Below are positions 36,187 to 44,667 of a stretch of DNA of 64,000 bases, piece by piece. The notes under the pieces were generated by a model. It saw nothing but the letters and a program-made list of their open reading frames with translations, searched no databases and was not told the origin of the DNA. Location of the stretch: assembly GCA_020632715.1 (NCBI GenBank), contig JACKFA010000006.1:124001-188000 (forward strand). The letters are read 5' to 3'. A program made the translations under genes and the position numbers. How positions within the stretch are numbered: position 1 is the first letter of the stretch; the number at the start of each line of letters is the position of its first letter. This DNA is from Deltaproteobacteria bacterium. GTDB taxonomy: Bacteria > Myxococcota_A > UBA9042 > PHBI01.

Positions 36187-36476
36187 GGGGGCCTCGTCGA
36201 GGGGTCGCGGGGGCGAGTCGGGCTGGCGGCCGCGCACCGGGGCCGCGCTCGAGCGTCCGCCGTAGGGGGCGGGGACGGCTCTACGAGGTGGGTGGCGGCG
36301 CAGCCGGCGGGGTTTGGGGGTAATCGTGCATCCCGACCATTATTTTTTCCGGAGGGGGCGCTCCGCAAACGCGAGCCCGGCGACCGGCCACCCACCCTCG
36401 TGGATCACGTGCAACCCCTCGGCGCGGTCGGGCGCCGGGCGGCCCGCCTCCCTCTCGGGCCGCAACGGAGGGCCTC
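36187..36476. promoter_or_regulatory. Divergent regulatory region between LuxR-type gene and kinase
   Basis: A 290-base gap with no supported gene. It contains an unusually A+T-rich patch (ccattattttttcc, 36338-36350) in an otherwise GC-rich spacer. On the minus strand the patch reads AATAAT, a possible -10 element for the LuxR-type gene. The kinase start has GGAGGG about eight bases upstream. Confidence 0.35.
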
Positions 36477-38246
36477 ATGAATGAACGTGTCGGGCGTTGT
36501 CCCGCCTGCTCGGCTCCTGGCGTCGTCGGCCGGCCTTGCCCCGAGCGAGCCTGCGCGCGGCAGCGCGTGCACTTCGTGCCGGAGGACGCCGCGCGCGCCG
36601 CGCTCGCCGAGCCGCCGACGAGCCGCGAGCCGCTGATCGGCCTGTTCGTGGGCGACTACCTCGTCGTGGGGCGCCTCGGGAAGGGCGGTTTCGGGCGGGT
36701 GTTGCTGGCGCTGCAGCGGCCGCTCTACCGGCTGCAGGCGGCGGTGAAGCTGCTCGAGCGCGACGGGCTCGACGCGGCGGCGACGGCGCGGGTGGCGGCG
36801 CGCTTCGAGCACGAGGCGGCGGCGCTCGCGGTGCTGCAGCACCCGAACATCGTGCGGCTCCTGCACTATGGGCGGTATCTCGGTCGGCCCTACCTGGCGA
36901 TGGAGCTCATCCCGGGGGCGCGCACGCTGCGCTCGGAGATGAACCGGCTCGGGTTCGGGCACGAGGGCATCGACGCGAGCGGGATCCAGCACATCCTGAC
37001 GCAGATCCTGAACGGGCTCGAGTCGGCGCACGCGCGCGACATCATCCACCGGGACGTGAAGCCCGAGAACATCATGCTGCAGGCGGTGGTCGGCGACCCG
37101 TGGCACGTGAAGATCGTGGACTTCGGGCTCGCGAAGGAGGTGGCGCAGAGCCGCGAGACGAGCCTCGTGCTCGGGACGGTGACCTACATGGCGCCGGAGC
37201 AGATCGAGGCGCGGAACCTCGGGCCGTGGACGGACGTCTACGCGGTCGGCGCCATCGCGTTCGAGCTGATGACGGGGGTGCGGGCGTTCGCGGGGCGCTC
37301 GGCGAAGGAGATCCTGCGGGCGAAGCTCGACCCGGCGTTCGACCCGCTGGCGGACGTGGCGTCGCTCGCGCTGCCGGCGGTGGTCGAGCAGTTCCTGCGG
37401 AGGGCGCTCGCGCGGGCGCCGGAGGACCGCTTCCAGGGGGCGGACGAGGTGCGGCGGGCGTTGGCGCCGGTGTTCGACTGCGCGCGGGCGGCGATCGAGC
37501 TCGGGAGCGAGCCGCCGGCGGCGTCGGAGGAGATCGAGCGGGCGCGGCTCCGGCGGGAGAAGGTGCAGCTCGAGCGGGAGCGGGAGGCGTTGACGTCGCT
37601 GCGGGTGAAGCTCGAGGCGGAGCGGCAGGAGCTCGTGGCGGAGCGGGCGCGGCTCGAGACGCGGCGGGTCGGGTGGCTGGCCGACGCGGAGCACGCGGCG
37701 CTCGGGGACACGGCGGCGCTGGGGCGGCCGGGGGCGGTGGTCGAGGAGACGACCGAGGTGACGCCGCGGTCGCCGCTCTTGCCGGTGGTGGCCGTGGTGG
37801 AGCTCGAGCGGGATGGGGCGCGGGAGGCGCGGACGGGGTGGCTCGCGGCGAGGCCCGCGTGGCTCGCGGCGGCGGGGGCCATGCTCGCGGTGGCGGTGGT
37901 GGTGGCGGGGGCGGCGGCGCCGCTCCTCGGTGGCGGCGCGGAGCGCGTCGGTGAGGCGGCGGTGGCGAGGATCGCGCGGGCGGCGCGCCGCCCGTGGTGT
38001 CGGCGCCTGTGGCGAGCGCGCTGCGGCTGGAGTCGGCGAGGCCGGTGGGGGCGATCGCGGCGGCGGGAGCGGCGTCCGCGCGGGTGGCGCCGGCGGCGCG
38101 GCCGGTGTGGGCGACGCGGGGAGCGCTGCCGGTGCCGCTGCCGCTGCTCGCGTTCGGCGTCGGAGCGGCGAGCCGGGGCGACGGGGGTGAGAGGTCGCCG
38201 GCGGCGCCGGTGGCGCGGTCGCCGAGGGCGCGGACAGGCTGGGTGA
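36477..38246 (+). CDS. Ser/Thr protein kinase, 3' end apparently frameshifted
   Basis: A membrane-anchored PknB-like kinase. The N-terminus has a zinc-ribbon-like Cys set (CPAC at residues 8-11, then CPERAC at 21-26). The kinase domain (residues ~60-335) has GKGGFG, AAVKLLE, HRDVKPEN (Asp193), DFG (Asp215) and MAPEQ, so it looks active. A charged coiled coil (~350-400) and a transmembrane helix (~461-485) follow. After ~residue 500 the translation turns into Arg/Cys/Trp-rich sequence. A high-GC3 continuation instead runs in another frame from before 37994 to 38470. One base appears missing between 37953 and 37993. Restored length would be 664 residues. The gene belongs to a signalling group with LuxR and histidine kinase neighbours. 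Confidence 0.85.
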   Translation: MNERVGRCPACSAPGVVGRPCPERACARQRVHFVPEDAARAALAEPPTSREPLIGLFVGDYLVVGRLGKGGFGRVLLALQRPLYRLQAAVKLLERDGLDAAATARVAARFEHEAAALAVLQHPNIVRLLHYGRYLGRPYLAMELIPGARTLRSEMNRLGFGHEGIDASGIQHILTQILNGLESAHARDIIHRDVKPENIMLQAVVGDPWHVKIVDFGLAKEVAQSRETSLVLGTVTYMAPEQIEARNLGPWTDVYAVGAIAFELMTGVRAFAGRSAKEILRAKLDPAFDPLADVASLALPAVVEQFLRRALARAPEDRFQGADEVRRALAPVFDCARAAIELGSEPPAASEEIERARLRREKVQLEREREALTSLRVKLEAERQELVAERARLETRRVGWLADAEHAALGDTAALGRPGAVVEETTEVTPRSPLLPVVAVVELERDGAREARTGWLAARPAWLAAAGAMLAVAVVVAGAAAPLLGGGAERVGEAAVARIARAARRPWCRRLWRARCGWSRRGRWGRSRRRERRPRGWRRRRGRCGRRGERCRCRCRCSRSASERRAGATGVRGRRRRRWRGRRGRGQAG

Positions 38247-38470
38247 TGGTCGGCGCGAGGCCGAGGGCGTCGTCGAGCCCGGCGGCGGCGCCGCCGCGGC
38301 CGGAGGCGGCGCCGGAGCCGGTGGTGCTCGCGCAGGAGGACGAGGCGACGTCGCCGGCGGTCGGTCTCGAGGCGCCCGTGGCGACGGGGTCGGAGCTCCT
38401 CGAGCCGGAGGCGGTCCCGAAGGAGCCGGAGCGGCCGGCGCCCCGCGCGACCCTCGGCGGCACGTTCTGA
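37994..38470 (+). other. Likely true C-terminal coding segment of the kinase in shifted frame
   Basis: This frame has strong GC3 bias and a Pro/Ala/Glu-rich sequence typical of the periplasmic tail of such kinases. It ends in RATLGGTF before TGA at 38468-38470. A terminator-like hairpin starts at the very next base. It continues the kinase sequence if one base is added near 37955-37990. No independent start with a ribosome-binding site is seen. Confidence 0.65.
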
Positions 38471-38498
38471 CGGCGCGGCGTCAGGTCACGCCGCGCCG
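38471..38498 (+). terminator. Strong hairpin directly after the shifted-frame stop
   Basis: Arms CGGCGCGGCGT (38471-38481) and ACGCCGCGCCG (38488-38498) give an 11-bp perfect stem with a six-base loop. It begins directly after the TGA at 38468-38470, supporting 38470 as the gene end. It may also serve the convergent histidine-kinase gene. Confidence 0.6.
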
Positions 38499-38541
38499 CC
38501 GAGGTCGACGCCGCCGCGCTCGCCCCGTCACCCCCGCCCCG

Positions 38542-41025
38542 TCACCCGCTGGCGCCCAGCGTCTCCGGCGTGATGACCGTCTCCTCGAACGACGGCTCGT
38601 CCGTCCGCGGCCACGTGAACCAGAACGTCGCCCCCTCGCCCGGCCGCGACTCGAGCCCCACCTTCCCGCCGCGCGCCTCCACGAGCTTCTTCATCACCGA
38701 GAGCCCCACCCCCGAGCCCTCCACCTCGTCGCGCGGCTGCAGCACCTGGAAGAGCCCCCAGAGCCGCTCGTGCATCGCCGGGTCGATCCCCGGCCCGTTG
38801 TCCCGCACCGTGAAGCGGTACATCGGCGACAACCCCTCGCCCACCTCGTGCGGCCCGCTCACGTCCACGTTCACCACCACGTCGCGCCGCCGCCCGTGCT
38901 TCACCGCGTTCTCCACCAGGTTCGTGAACACCTGCCGCAACGCGACCGGGTCCGTCACCACCCGCGGCAGGTCCGGCGACACCTCCACCCGCGCCTCCGA
39001 CGGCAGCGCCACCGTCTTCACGACCTCCGCCACGAGCGCCCCCGTGTCGACCTCCTCCAGCCGATTCCACACCCGCCCCGCCCGCGAGTACGACAGGATC
39101 CCGTCGATCAGCGCGTTCATCCGCGCGATGCGCCCGCGCATCAGGTCCAGATAGCTCAGGATCGTCGGGTCGACCCCCTCCGGCATCTCCTCGGCCACCC
39201 ACTGCGCCAGGTTCGCGATCCCCCTGAGCGGCGACTTCAGATCGTGCGACGCCACGTACGCGAACTGGTCGAGCTCCCGGTTCGACGCCGACAGCTTCTG
39301 GATCAGCTGGTCCCGCTCCGCCTCCGTCCGCTTCAGGTCGTCGATGTCCGTGTTCGTCCCGTACCACTTGATGACCTGCCCCGCCTCGTCGCAGAGCGGC
39401 AGCGCCCGCACGATGTGCCAGCGGTACGCCCCGTCCCGCCGCCGCAGCAGCCGACACTCCGCCTCGAACGGCTGCCCCGTCTCGATCGACCGCACCCACG
39501 ACGCCCGCACGTGCGGCATGTCCGCCGGGTTCACCACGCCCGCCCAGCCCTCCCGCAGGAGCTGCTCCGTCGGCACGTCGAAGTACGTCGCCATCCGCTC
39601 GTTCGCGTACGTCACCGCCCCGGTCGCGTCCGCCGACCACACGTGGTCCGGGAGCGACGCCGCCAGGAACACGAGCTCCGCCTCCTGCGCGCGCGACGCC
39701 TCGAGCGCCGCCCGCTCGGCCTCGCGCGCCTGCGCCATCTCGGCCTCGTGCGCGAGCTGCTCGCGGATGTCCCGGCTCACGCTCGCGAACGCGAGGATCT
39801 CCTGCGACCCCGGATCGCGCACCGCGAACACGTTGTAGTGGATCGGGATGAGCTCCCCCGTCTCGAAGTGCCGATAGCGGAACTTCCCCTCCCAGCGCCC
39901 CTCGGCGAGCAGGCGCGGATACACCTCCGCCGCCATCCGCTCGAGATCCTCCGGCGCGAAGAACTCAGCGCCCGTCGTCGACGCGACGCGGTCCGAAGGG
40001 AGCCCCACGAGCCTCTGCCCTGCCTCGTTCAGGAAGACCAGCTTCCCGTCCGGCGCGGCCACGCCGATGCTGTCCGACGCCTGCTCCACGATCATCGCGA
40101 GCCTGACGCGCTCGCGCTCGAGCCGCCGCTGCTCCGTCTGATCGTAGGCCTGCGCGAACACCCCGACCACCGCGCCCGCCGGGTTCGTGATCGGCTGCAA
40201 CGCGAGGTCGATCACGATCTCGACCGGCGCCGCCCCCGGCTCCGTCACGAGCCGCGCCGTCAGCCCGCGCCCGAGGAACGGCTGCCCCGTCGCGTACACG
40301 CGGTCGAGCAGCGCCTCGTACCCCTGCCCGAGCACGTCCGGCATCGCCTCGGCGAACGGCTTCCCCACGACGTCCCGCTCGCCCACGAGGCCGCGGAACG
40401 CGGGGTTCGCGAGCTCGAAGACGTGCTTCGGCCCGCGCAGCACGCACACGATCCCCGGCGCGTGGTCGAAGATCCGCCGGAACTCGGCGTACTCGCGCAC
40501 CGTGTCGCGGTGCGCCTCCTCCGCCGCGCTCGCGCGCTCGAGGATCCCGGCGTGGATCTGGGCGAGCGCCGCCGTCGCCGATCCCTTCGGCTCGAGCGCC
40601 CGCTCGCGCGCCCCCGGCACCTCCGTCACGTCGACGGTGTGCTGGAGGACGTGCGTCACCTCCCCCTCCTCGCCGAAGATCGGCGTGTGCGTCGCGCTCC
40701 ACAGCCGCTCGCGGATCTCGACCCCGCCGTCCGCCCTCTTCTCCGGCACCCGGTACGCGATCACCGCCAGCGTGTCGGGCTCCCCCGTCGCGAGCACCCC
40801 CTCGAGGCTCTCGCGCAGGCGCCGCGCGTTCTCGTTGGTCGGATCGAGCGGATCGTGGGGGAAGATGTCGAAGATGCAGACGCCGAGCAGATCCTCGAGC
40901 CGACTCGACGTGACCTCGAGGTACGCCGCGTTCGCCGCCACGTACCGCAGCTCGCGATCGAGGACCATGTAGGGGTTCGGGGAGTGCTCGAAGAGCGCCC
41001 GAAATACGATGGGAGACGAGGGCAT
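38542..41025 (-). CDS. Multi-PAS sensor histidine kinase
   Basis: An 827-residue cytosolic hybrid-type sensor without a receiver. Four PAS domains are seen at about residues 6-130, 170-300, 305-425 and 455-570 (motifs such as YMVLDRELRYVAANAAYLEV and DGKLVFLNEAGQRLVG). The HisKA domain has FAYVASHDLKSPLRGIANLA with phospho-acceptor His594. The HATPase has FTNLVENAVKHG, VRDNGPGIDP and GVGLSVMKKLVEARGG. Residues needed for activity are present. No transmembrane helix is seen, so signals are probably intracellular (redox, light or ligand). No cognate response regulator is adjacent, making it an orphan. The ATG is chosen from MPSSPIVF. Confidence 0.92.
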   Translation of the reverse strand: MPSSPIVFRALFEHSPNPYMVLDRELRYVAANAAYLEVTSSRLEDLLGVCIFDIFPHDPLDPTNENARRLRESLEGVLATGEPDTLAVIAYRVPEKRADGGVEIRERLWSATHTPIFGEEGEVTHVLQHTVDVTEVPGARERALEPKGSATAALAQIHAGILERASAAEEAHRDTVREYAEFRRIFDHAPGIVCVLRGPKHVFELANPAFRGLVGERDVVGKPFAEAMPDVLGQGYEALLDRVYATGQPFLGRGLTARLVTEPGAAPVEIVIDLALQPITNPAGAVVGVFAQAYDQTEQRRLERERVRLAMIVEQASDSIGVAAPDGKLVFLNEAGQRLVGLPSDRVASTTGAEFFAPEDLERMAAEVYPRLLAEGRWEGKFRYRHFETGELIPIHYNVFAVRDPGSQEILAFASVSRDIREQLAHEAEMAQAREAERAALEASRAQEAELVFLAASLPDHVWSADATGAVTYANERMATYFDVPTEQLLREGWAGVVNPADMPHVRASWVRSIETGQPFEAECRLLRRRDGAYRWHIVRALPLCDEAGQVIKWYGTNTDIDDLKRTEAERDQLIQKLSASNRELDQFAYVASHDLKSPLRGIANLAQWVAEEMPEGVDPTILSYLDLMRGRIARMNALIDGILSYSRAGRVWNRLEEVDTGALVAEVVKTVALPSEARVEVSPDLPRVVTDPVALRQVFTNLVENAVKHGRRRDVVVNVDVSGPHEVGEGLSPMYRFTVRDNGPGIDPAMHERLWGLFQVLQPRDEVEGSGVGLSVMKKLVEARGGKVGLESRPGEGATFWFTWPRTDEPSFEETVITPETLGASG

Positions 41026-41217
41026 GGTGTCTTCCACGCGCCGGCTGGAGCGCTCGGCGAGCATGCCGCATCCGCGCGATTTCGCAAAGCGGCGTGCCGG
41101 TGACCAGGGAACGCGCCTCTCGCTTGGGCGTCGGTGCCGGTCGGGAGATACTCGGGGCGGACACGGGGTACGCAGCGGCGCTGGGGGGCGGCGCGCGGGC
41201 TCTACCGAGGGGGGCGG

Positions 41218-42888
41218 ATGCGACGCACGTCAGCGCGTTGGAAGGGGCTGGGATCCGTAGTGGCCATGGTCGCCGGCGTCACGATCGGGGCCTGTGGCAG
41301 CGACGCGAGCTCGGGCCTCGCGCAGCTAGGCGACGACGACGCCGTCGCGTCGCTCGACACCGGCGGGACCACCCCGCCCGAAGACACGACCGCCGCCGAC
41401 AGCGGCGCCGACGACGTCGCCGACACCGCGGGCGGCTGCGACGACGCCGCCTGCACGGGCGGCATGGTGTGCGTCGCCGGCGCGTGCGCGTGCCCCGCCG
41501 GGCTCGACGACTGCGACGGGACCTGCGTCGACTTCGCGCGCGACCCCGTCAACTGCGGCGGCTGCGGTCTCGCCCCGCGCGACGAGCTCTGCAACGGCAA
41601 GGACGACGACTGCGACGGCGACACCGACGAGGGCTTCGTCGACCCCGTCAGCGGGCGCTACGAGCGCGACGACGCCTGCGGCTCCTGCAGCGTCGACTGC
41701 ACCGCCGACCTCGACGTCGACCACGGCTACGGGCGCTGCGACGCGACCGGCGCGGCCCCCGTGTGCGCGCTCGTCTGCTGCACCGAGGGCGACGCCGAGC
41801 GCGCCTGCGACGGCTTCGACTACGCGAACTCGAACGGCGAGGTCGGCGACGGCTGCGAGGAGCGCCTCGGGCGCGCCTGCGGCACGACCGACGACTGCCC
41901 GGACCACCAGGTGTGCGACGAGGCCGGCGTCTGCCAGCCCAACGAGGTCGGCGGCCCCTGCGGGGTCGACGTGGACTGCGCCGAGCACGACCGCTGCTTC
42001 GCCGGGATCTGCGGGTGCGCGGGCGACACCATCGCCGCCGAGGCCGTCCCGCCCAACGTGCTGCTCGTGCTCGACCGCTCGGGCAGCATGGCGTCGTCGC
42101 CGACCGGCGGGTCGGGCCGCAGCAAGTGGGACATCGCGAAGGACGCCATCGAGGCCCTCACCCAGGGCTTCGAGGACCGGATCCGCTTCGGCCTCATGCT
42201 CTACCCGGGCACGAACCAGAGCGGGAGCCAGGGCCAACAATGCGGCGCCGGGCGCGTCTTCATCGACCCCGGGCCCGACAACGCGAGCGCCATCAACACC
42301 TTCATCGGCGGCGCCGGGCGCACCGGCTTCGGGACGCCCACCGCCGAGGCCCTCGAGTGGCTCCTCGACTACTCGGGGCTCGAGGATCCGAGCCGCGAGA
42401 ACGTCGTCGTCGTGATCACCGACGGCGTCTCGTCCTGCGACGACCCGATCCCCCAGGTCACCGCCCTCCGCGACCAGTCGCCGTCGATCCGGACCTTCGT
42501 CATCGGCTTCGACGGGACCGGCAACAACACCGATCCCGACGAGCTGAACGGCATGGCCGACGCCGGCGGCACCGCGCTCGCCGGCGACACGCGCTACTAC
42601 GCCGCCAACGACGCCACCTCCCTCGGCGAGGCGCTCGAGGCCATCGCTGGCGACGTGCTCGGCTGCAACTTCCGCCTCTCGGGCGTGCCGCCCACGCTGT
42701 CGAGCCTCCAGGTCTTCATCGACAAGGCGCCCATCGCCCGCGACGCCACCCACGGCGCCGGCTGGGACTACGCGAGCGCCACGAACCAGGTCACCTTCTA
42801 CGGCCCGGCGTGCCAGGCCCTCCTCGACGGCGCGGTCCAGGACCTCGTGTTCATCTACGGGTGCCCCGTACCGGACATCGGGCAGTAG
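41218..42888 (+). CDS. VWA-domain lipoprotein with MopE-type Cys motif
   Basis: A 556-residue predicted lipoprotein (lipobox VTIGAC, Cys near residue 26). A Cys-rich region (residues ~70-265) includes LCNGKDDDCDGDTDEGF, the MopE-type metal-binding motif, and several EGF/stigma-like CxxxxxC units. The von Willebrand A domain (~280-480) has a complete MIDAS: DRSGSM (Asp286), a Thr in GFGTPTAEAL and Asp in ITDGVSSCDD, so it probably binds divalent metal and a ligand. A following domain of ~80 residues ends CPVPDIGQ. The protein is surface-exposed; adhesion or complex scaffolding is inferred. A hairpin terminator follows. Confidence 0.88.
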   Translation: MRRTSARWKGLGSVVAMVAGVTIGACGSDASSGLAQLGDDDAVASLDTGGTTPPEDTTAADSGADDVADTAGGCDDAACTGGMVCVAGACACPAGLDDCDGTCVDFARDPVNCGGCGLAPRDELCNGKDDDCDGDTDEGFVDPVSGRYERDDACGSCSVDCTADLDVDHGYGRCDATGAAPVCALVCCTEGDAERACDGFDYANSNGEVGDGCEERLGRACGTTDDCPDHQVCDEAGVCQPNEVGGPCGVDVDCAEHDRCFAGICGCAGDTIAAEAVPPNVLLVLDRSGSMASSPTGGSGRSKWDIAKDAIEALTQGFEDRIRFGLMLYPGTNQSGSQGQQCGAGRVFIDPGPDNASAINTFIGGAGRTGFGTPTAEALEWLLDYSGLEDPSRENVVVVITDGVSSCDDPIPQVTALRDQSPSIRTFVIGFDGTGNNTDPDELNGMADAGGTALAGDTRYYAANDATSLGEALEAIAGDVLGCNFRLSGVPPTLSSLQVFIDKAPIARDATHGAGWDYASATNQVTFYGPACQALLDGAVQDLVFIYGCPVPDIGQ

Positions 42889-42975
42889 CTGGGACGCGAG
42901 AGGACGGCGGCAGTCACGTGATCGTAGGCGGCTCGAGCTATCCGGCGGAGGCGCCGGCGACGTAGGCTGGACGTT

Positions 42976-42999
42976 CTCGCGCGGGTCCTTCCGCGCGAG
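42976..42999 (+). terminator. Terminator-like hairpin after the VWA gene
   Basis: Arms CTCGCGCGG and CCGCGCGAG (9-bp stem, six-base loop) lie 88 bases past the VWA stop and 36 bases before the next gene. No U-tract is present. Confidence 0.45.
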
Positions 43000-43035
43000 C
43001 TCACCCCCGACATCGAACCGTGCGGAGTCCAGCCG

Positions 43036-44667
43036 ATGAAGCTCGTCGCGATCCCCCTCTCCCTCGCGCTGCTCGCCGCGTGCGCCGACGCGCCAGCGCC
43101 CCCCGCCGTGAGCGACACGAACGTCCGCGTGTCGATCTCGGCCCTCACCCTGACCGGGGTCGCCGACGCCATCTGGGACGTGCGCGTCACCAACGGCGCC
43201 GACCCGGCCGAGACGGTCTTCGTGCAGCGCCTGAGCGCCAGCCGCTACGGCGACGGCGCAGGCTCGGTGAGCTACGTCGGCCCCTGCGACGCGAGCGAGC
43301 CCGACAACCACGTCGAGCTGCGCCTCGTCGGCGTCTACGCGGCCGCCGTCGGTGACCCCGGCGACTTCGGCGATGCCGCGCCCGGCGGCTTCCTCACCGT
43401 CGTCGACCCGGGCCCCATGACGCGGGACGCGACCTGCCTCCCGAACGCCGACGTGCCCGTGCGCTTCGACGTGACCGTGCTGCGCCCCGCGCAGCAGGGC
43501 TTCTTCGACATCGCGCTCTCCTTCGACGACGTCTTCTGCTCGGCGAAGTACGACTGCGACGCCGCCGACCTCCTCTTCGACGCGAGCGGCAAGCGCGCCC
43601 GCACCGACGTCATCGGCCTCGCCTGCACCGCCGGGACGACCGCCTCCGAGGGGACGCGCCTCCTCCTCCACGACATCGTGCTCGACTGCGGCAGCGACGG
43701 CGCCGCGACCATCGATCCCTCGGCGGGCGTCGGGAACCTCTGCGACGCGGGGCACACCGACGCCTGCGCGGCCGTGGACGACGCCGACGGCCTCCTCTAC
43801 CAGGTCGGCGTCTACCGGGGCCACGAGTCGCTCCCCGGGCTCGACAAGGTCTACTGGAACGTCGCGCTCGGCGTGAACCCGACCGACCCGGAGGCGCCGC
43901 CGGCCTGCACCCTCACGACGCGGGCCACCGTCGACGACGGCCACCTCGGCGTCCCCGGCACCATCCCGCGCGGCGTGGTCTACCCGTACATCGTCTGGGA
44001 CGTGGATCTCACGCAGTGCCCGGCGAGCTTCGCGCTCGACGAGGGCGGGGACGTCGCCGTCCACTACACCACGACCACGGCCGAGGGCTCGCTCGCCTTC
44101 GCCCACGCGTTCGGCGGCCCGGCGTCCGACCCGGCGCCCGAGCTCGGTCCGCGCTTCGTCCTCTCGCAGGTGACGACCTACAACGCGGCCGTCCTCTTTC
44201 TCGACCGGATCGCCAAGGTCCACTGCGAGTTCAACGACTTCGAGGGCATGGACTGCCGCTTCCTCCGCGACGAGGACCCCGCGCACTTCTACGTCGACCT
44301 GAAGTACGGCTACGACACGCCCAACTTCTCGGACGTCGACGGCTGCTACGGCGGCTACGCCGACGCCGTCGGCTACAACTTCAAGGAGGTCAACTCGGCC
44401 GGCGGCAACACGGCCGCCTTCGAGTGCCACACCTTCGCGTTCCAGACGTCGGGCCAGCTCTTCTTCACCGCCGAGGAGAAGGCGCAGCTCCACGCCTGGG
44501 CGCTCGCGGGAGACCGTACACCGCGTCGTCGAACCGCACGCTCCTCGACCTGCCCTGACCGCGCCGCGGGGCGGGCGCGCGCTCGCGTCCGTCCCGTGGG
44601 CCGTCGCGCTCATGCTCAGTCCGCGTCGAAGCGGATCCCCTGCGCGAGCGGCAGCTCGCGGCCGTAG
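43036..44667 (+). CDS. Secreted Cys-containing lipoprotein, paralogue of 11095-12423 (3' frameshift)
   Basis: A predicted lipoprotein (lipobox LALLAAC, Cys near residue 16). It shares the blocks VGPCDAS, QGFFDIA, FCSAK, DC, CTAG, LP-LDK--WN-ALGVN and YPYIVWD with the protein at 11095, and carries an extra C-terminal region (residues ~375-490) with YDTPNFSDVDGCYGGYADA. The last ~50 residues as read (to 44667) are Arg/Ser-rich and overlap the convergent aldehyde dehydrogenase gene. In the other frame the protein would end cleanly at 44558 (TLLDLP then TGA). One base is probably missing near 44510-44516. Function is unknown; it is exported. Confidence 0.75.
   Translation: MKLVAIPLSLALLAACADAPAPPAVSDTNVRVSISALTLTGVADAIWDVRVTNGADPAETVFVQRLSASRYGDGAGSVSYVGPCDASEPDNHVELRLVGVYAAAVGDPGDFGDAAPGGFLTVVDPGPMTRDATCLPNADVPVRFDVTVLRPAQQGFFDIALSFDDVFCSAKYDCDAADLLFDASGKRARTDVIGLACTAGTTASEGTRLLLHDIVLDCGSDGAATIDPSAGVGNLCDAGHTDACAAVDDADGLLYQVGVYRGHESLPGLDKVYWNVALGVNPTDPEAPPACTLTTRATVDDGHLGVPGTIPRGVVYPYIVWDVDLTQCPASFALDEGGDVAVHYTTTTAEGSLAFAHAFGGPASDPAPELGPRFVLSQVTTYNAAVLFLDRIAKVHCEFNDFEGMDCRFLRDEDPAHFYVDLKYGYDTPNFSDVDGCYGGYADAVGYNFKEVNSAGGNTAAFECHTFAFQTSGQLFFTAEEKAQLHAWALAGDRTPRRRTARSSTCPDRAAGRARARVRPVGRRAHAQSASKRIPCASGSSRP

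Noticed and set aside
44559..44667. Natural C-terminus of the secreted paralogue
   Set aside because: Arg/Ser-rich, overlaps a convergent gene, and the alternative frame ends cleanly at 44558.
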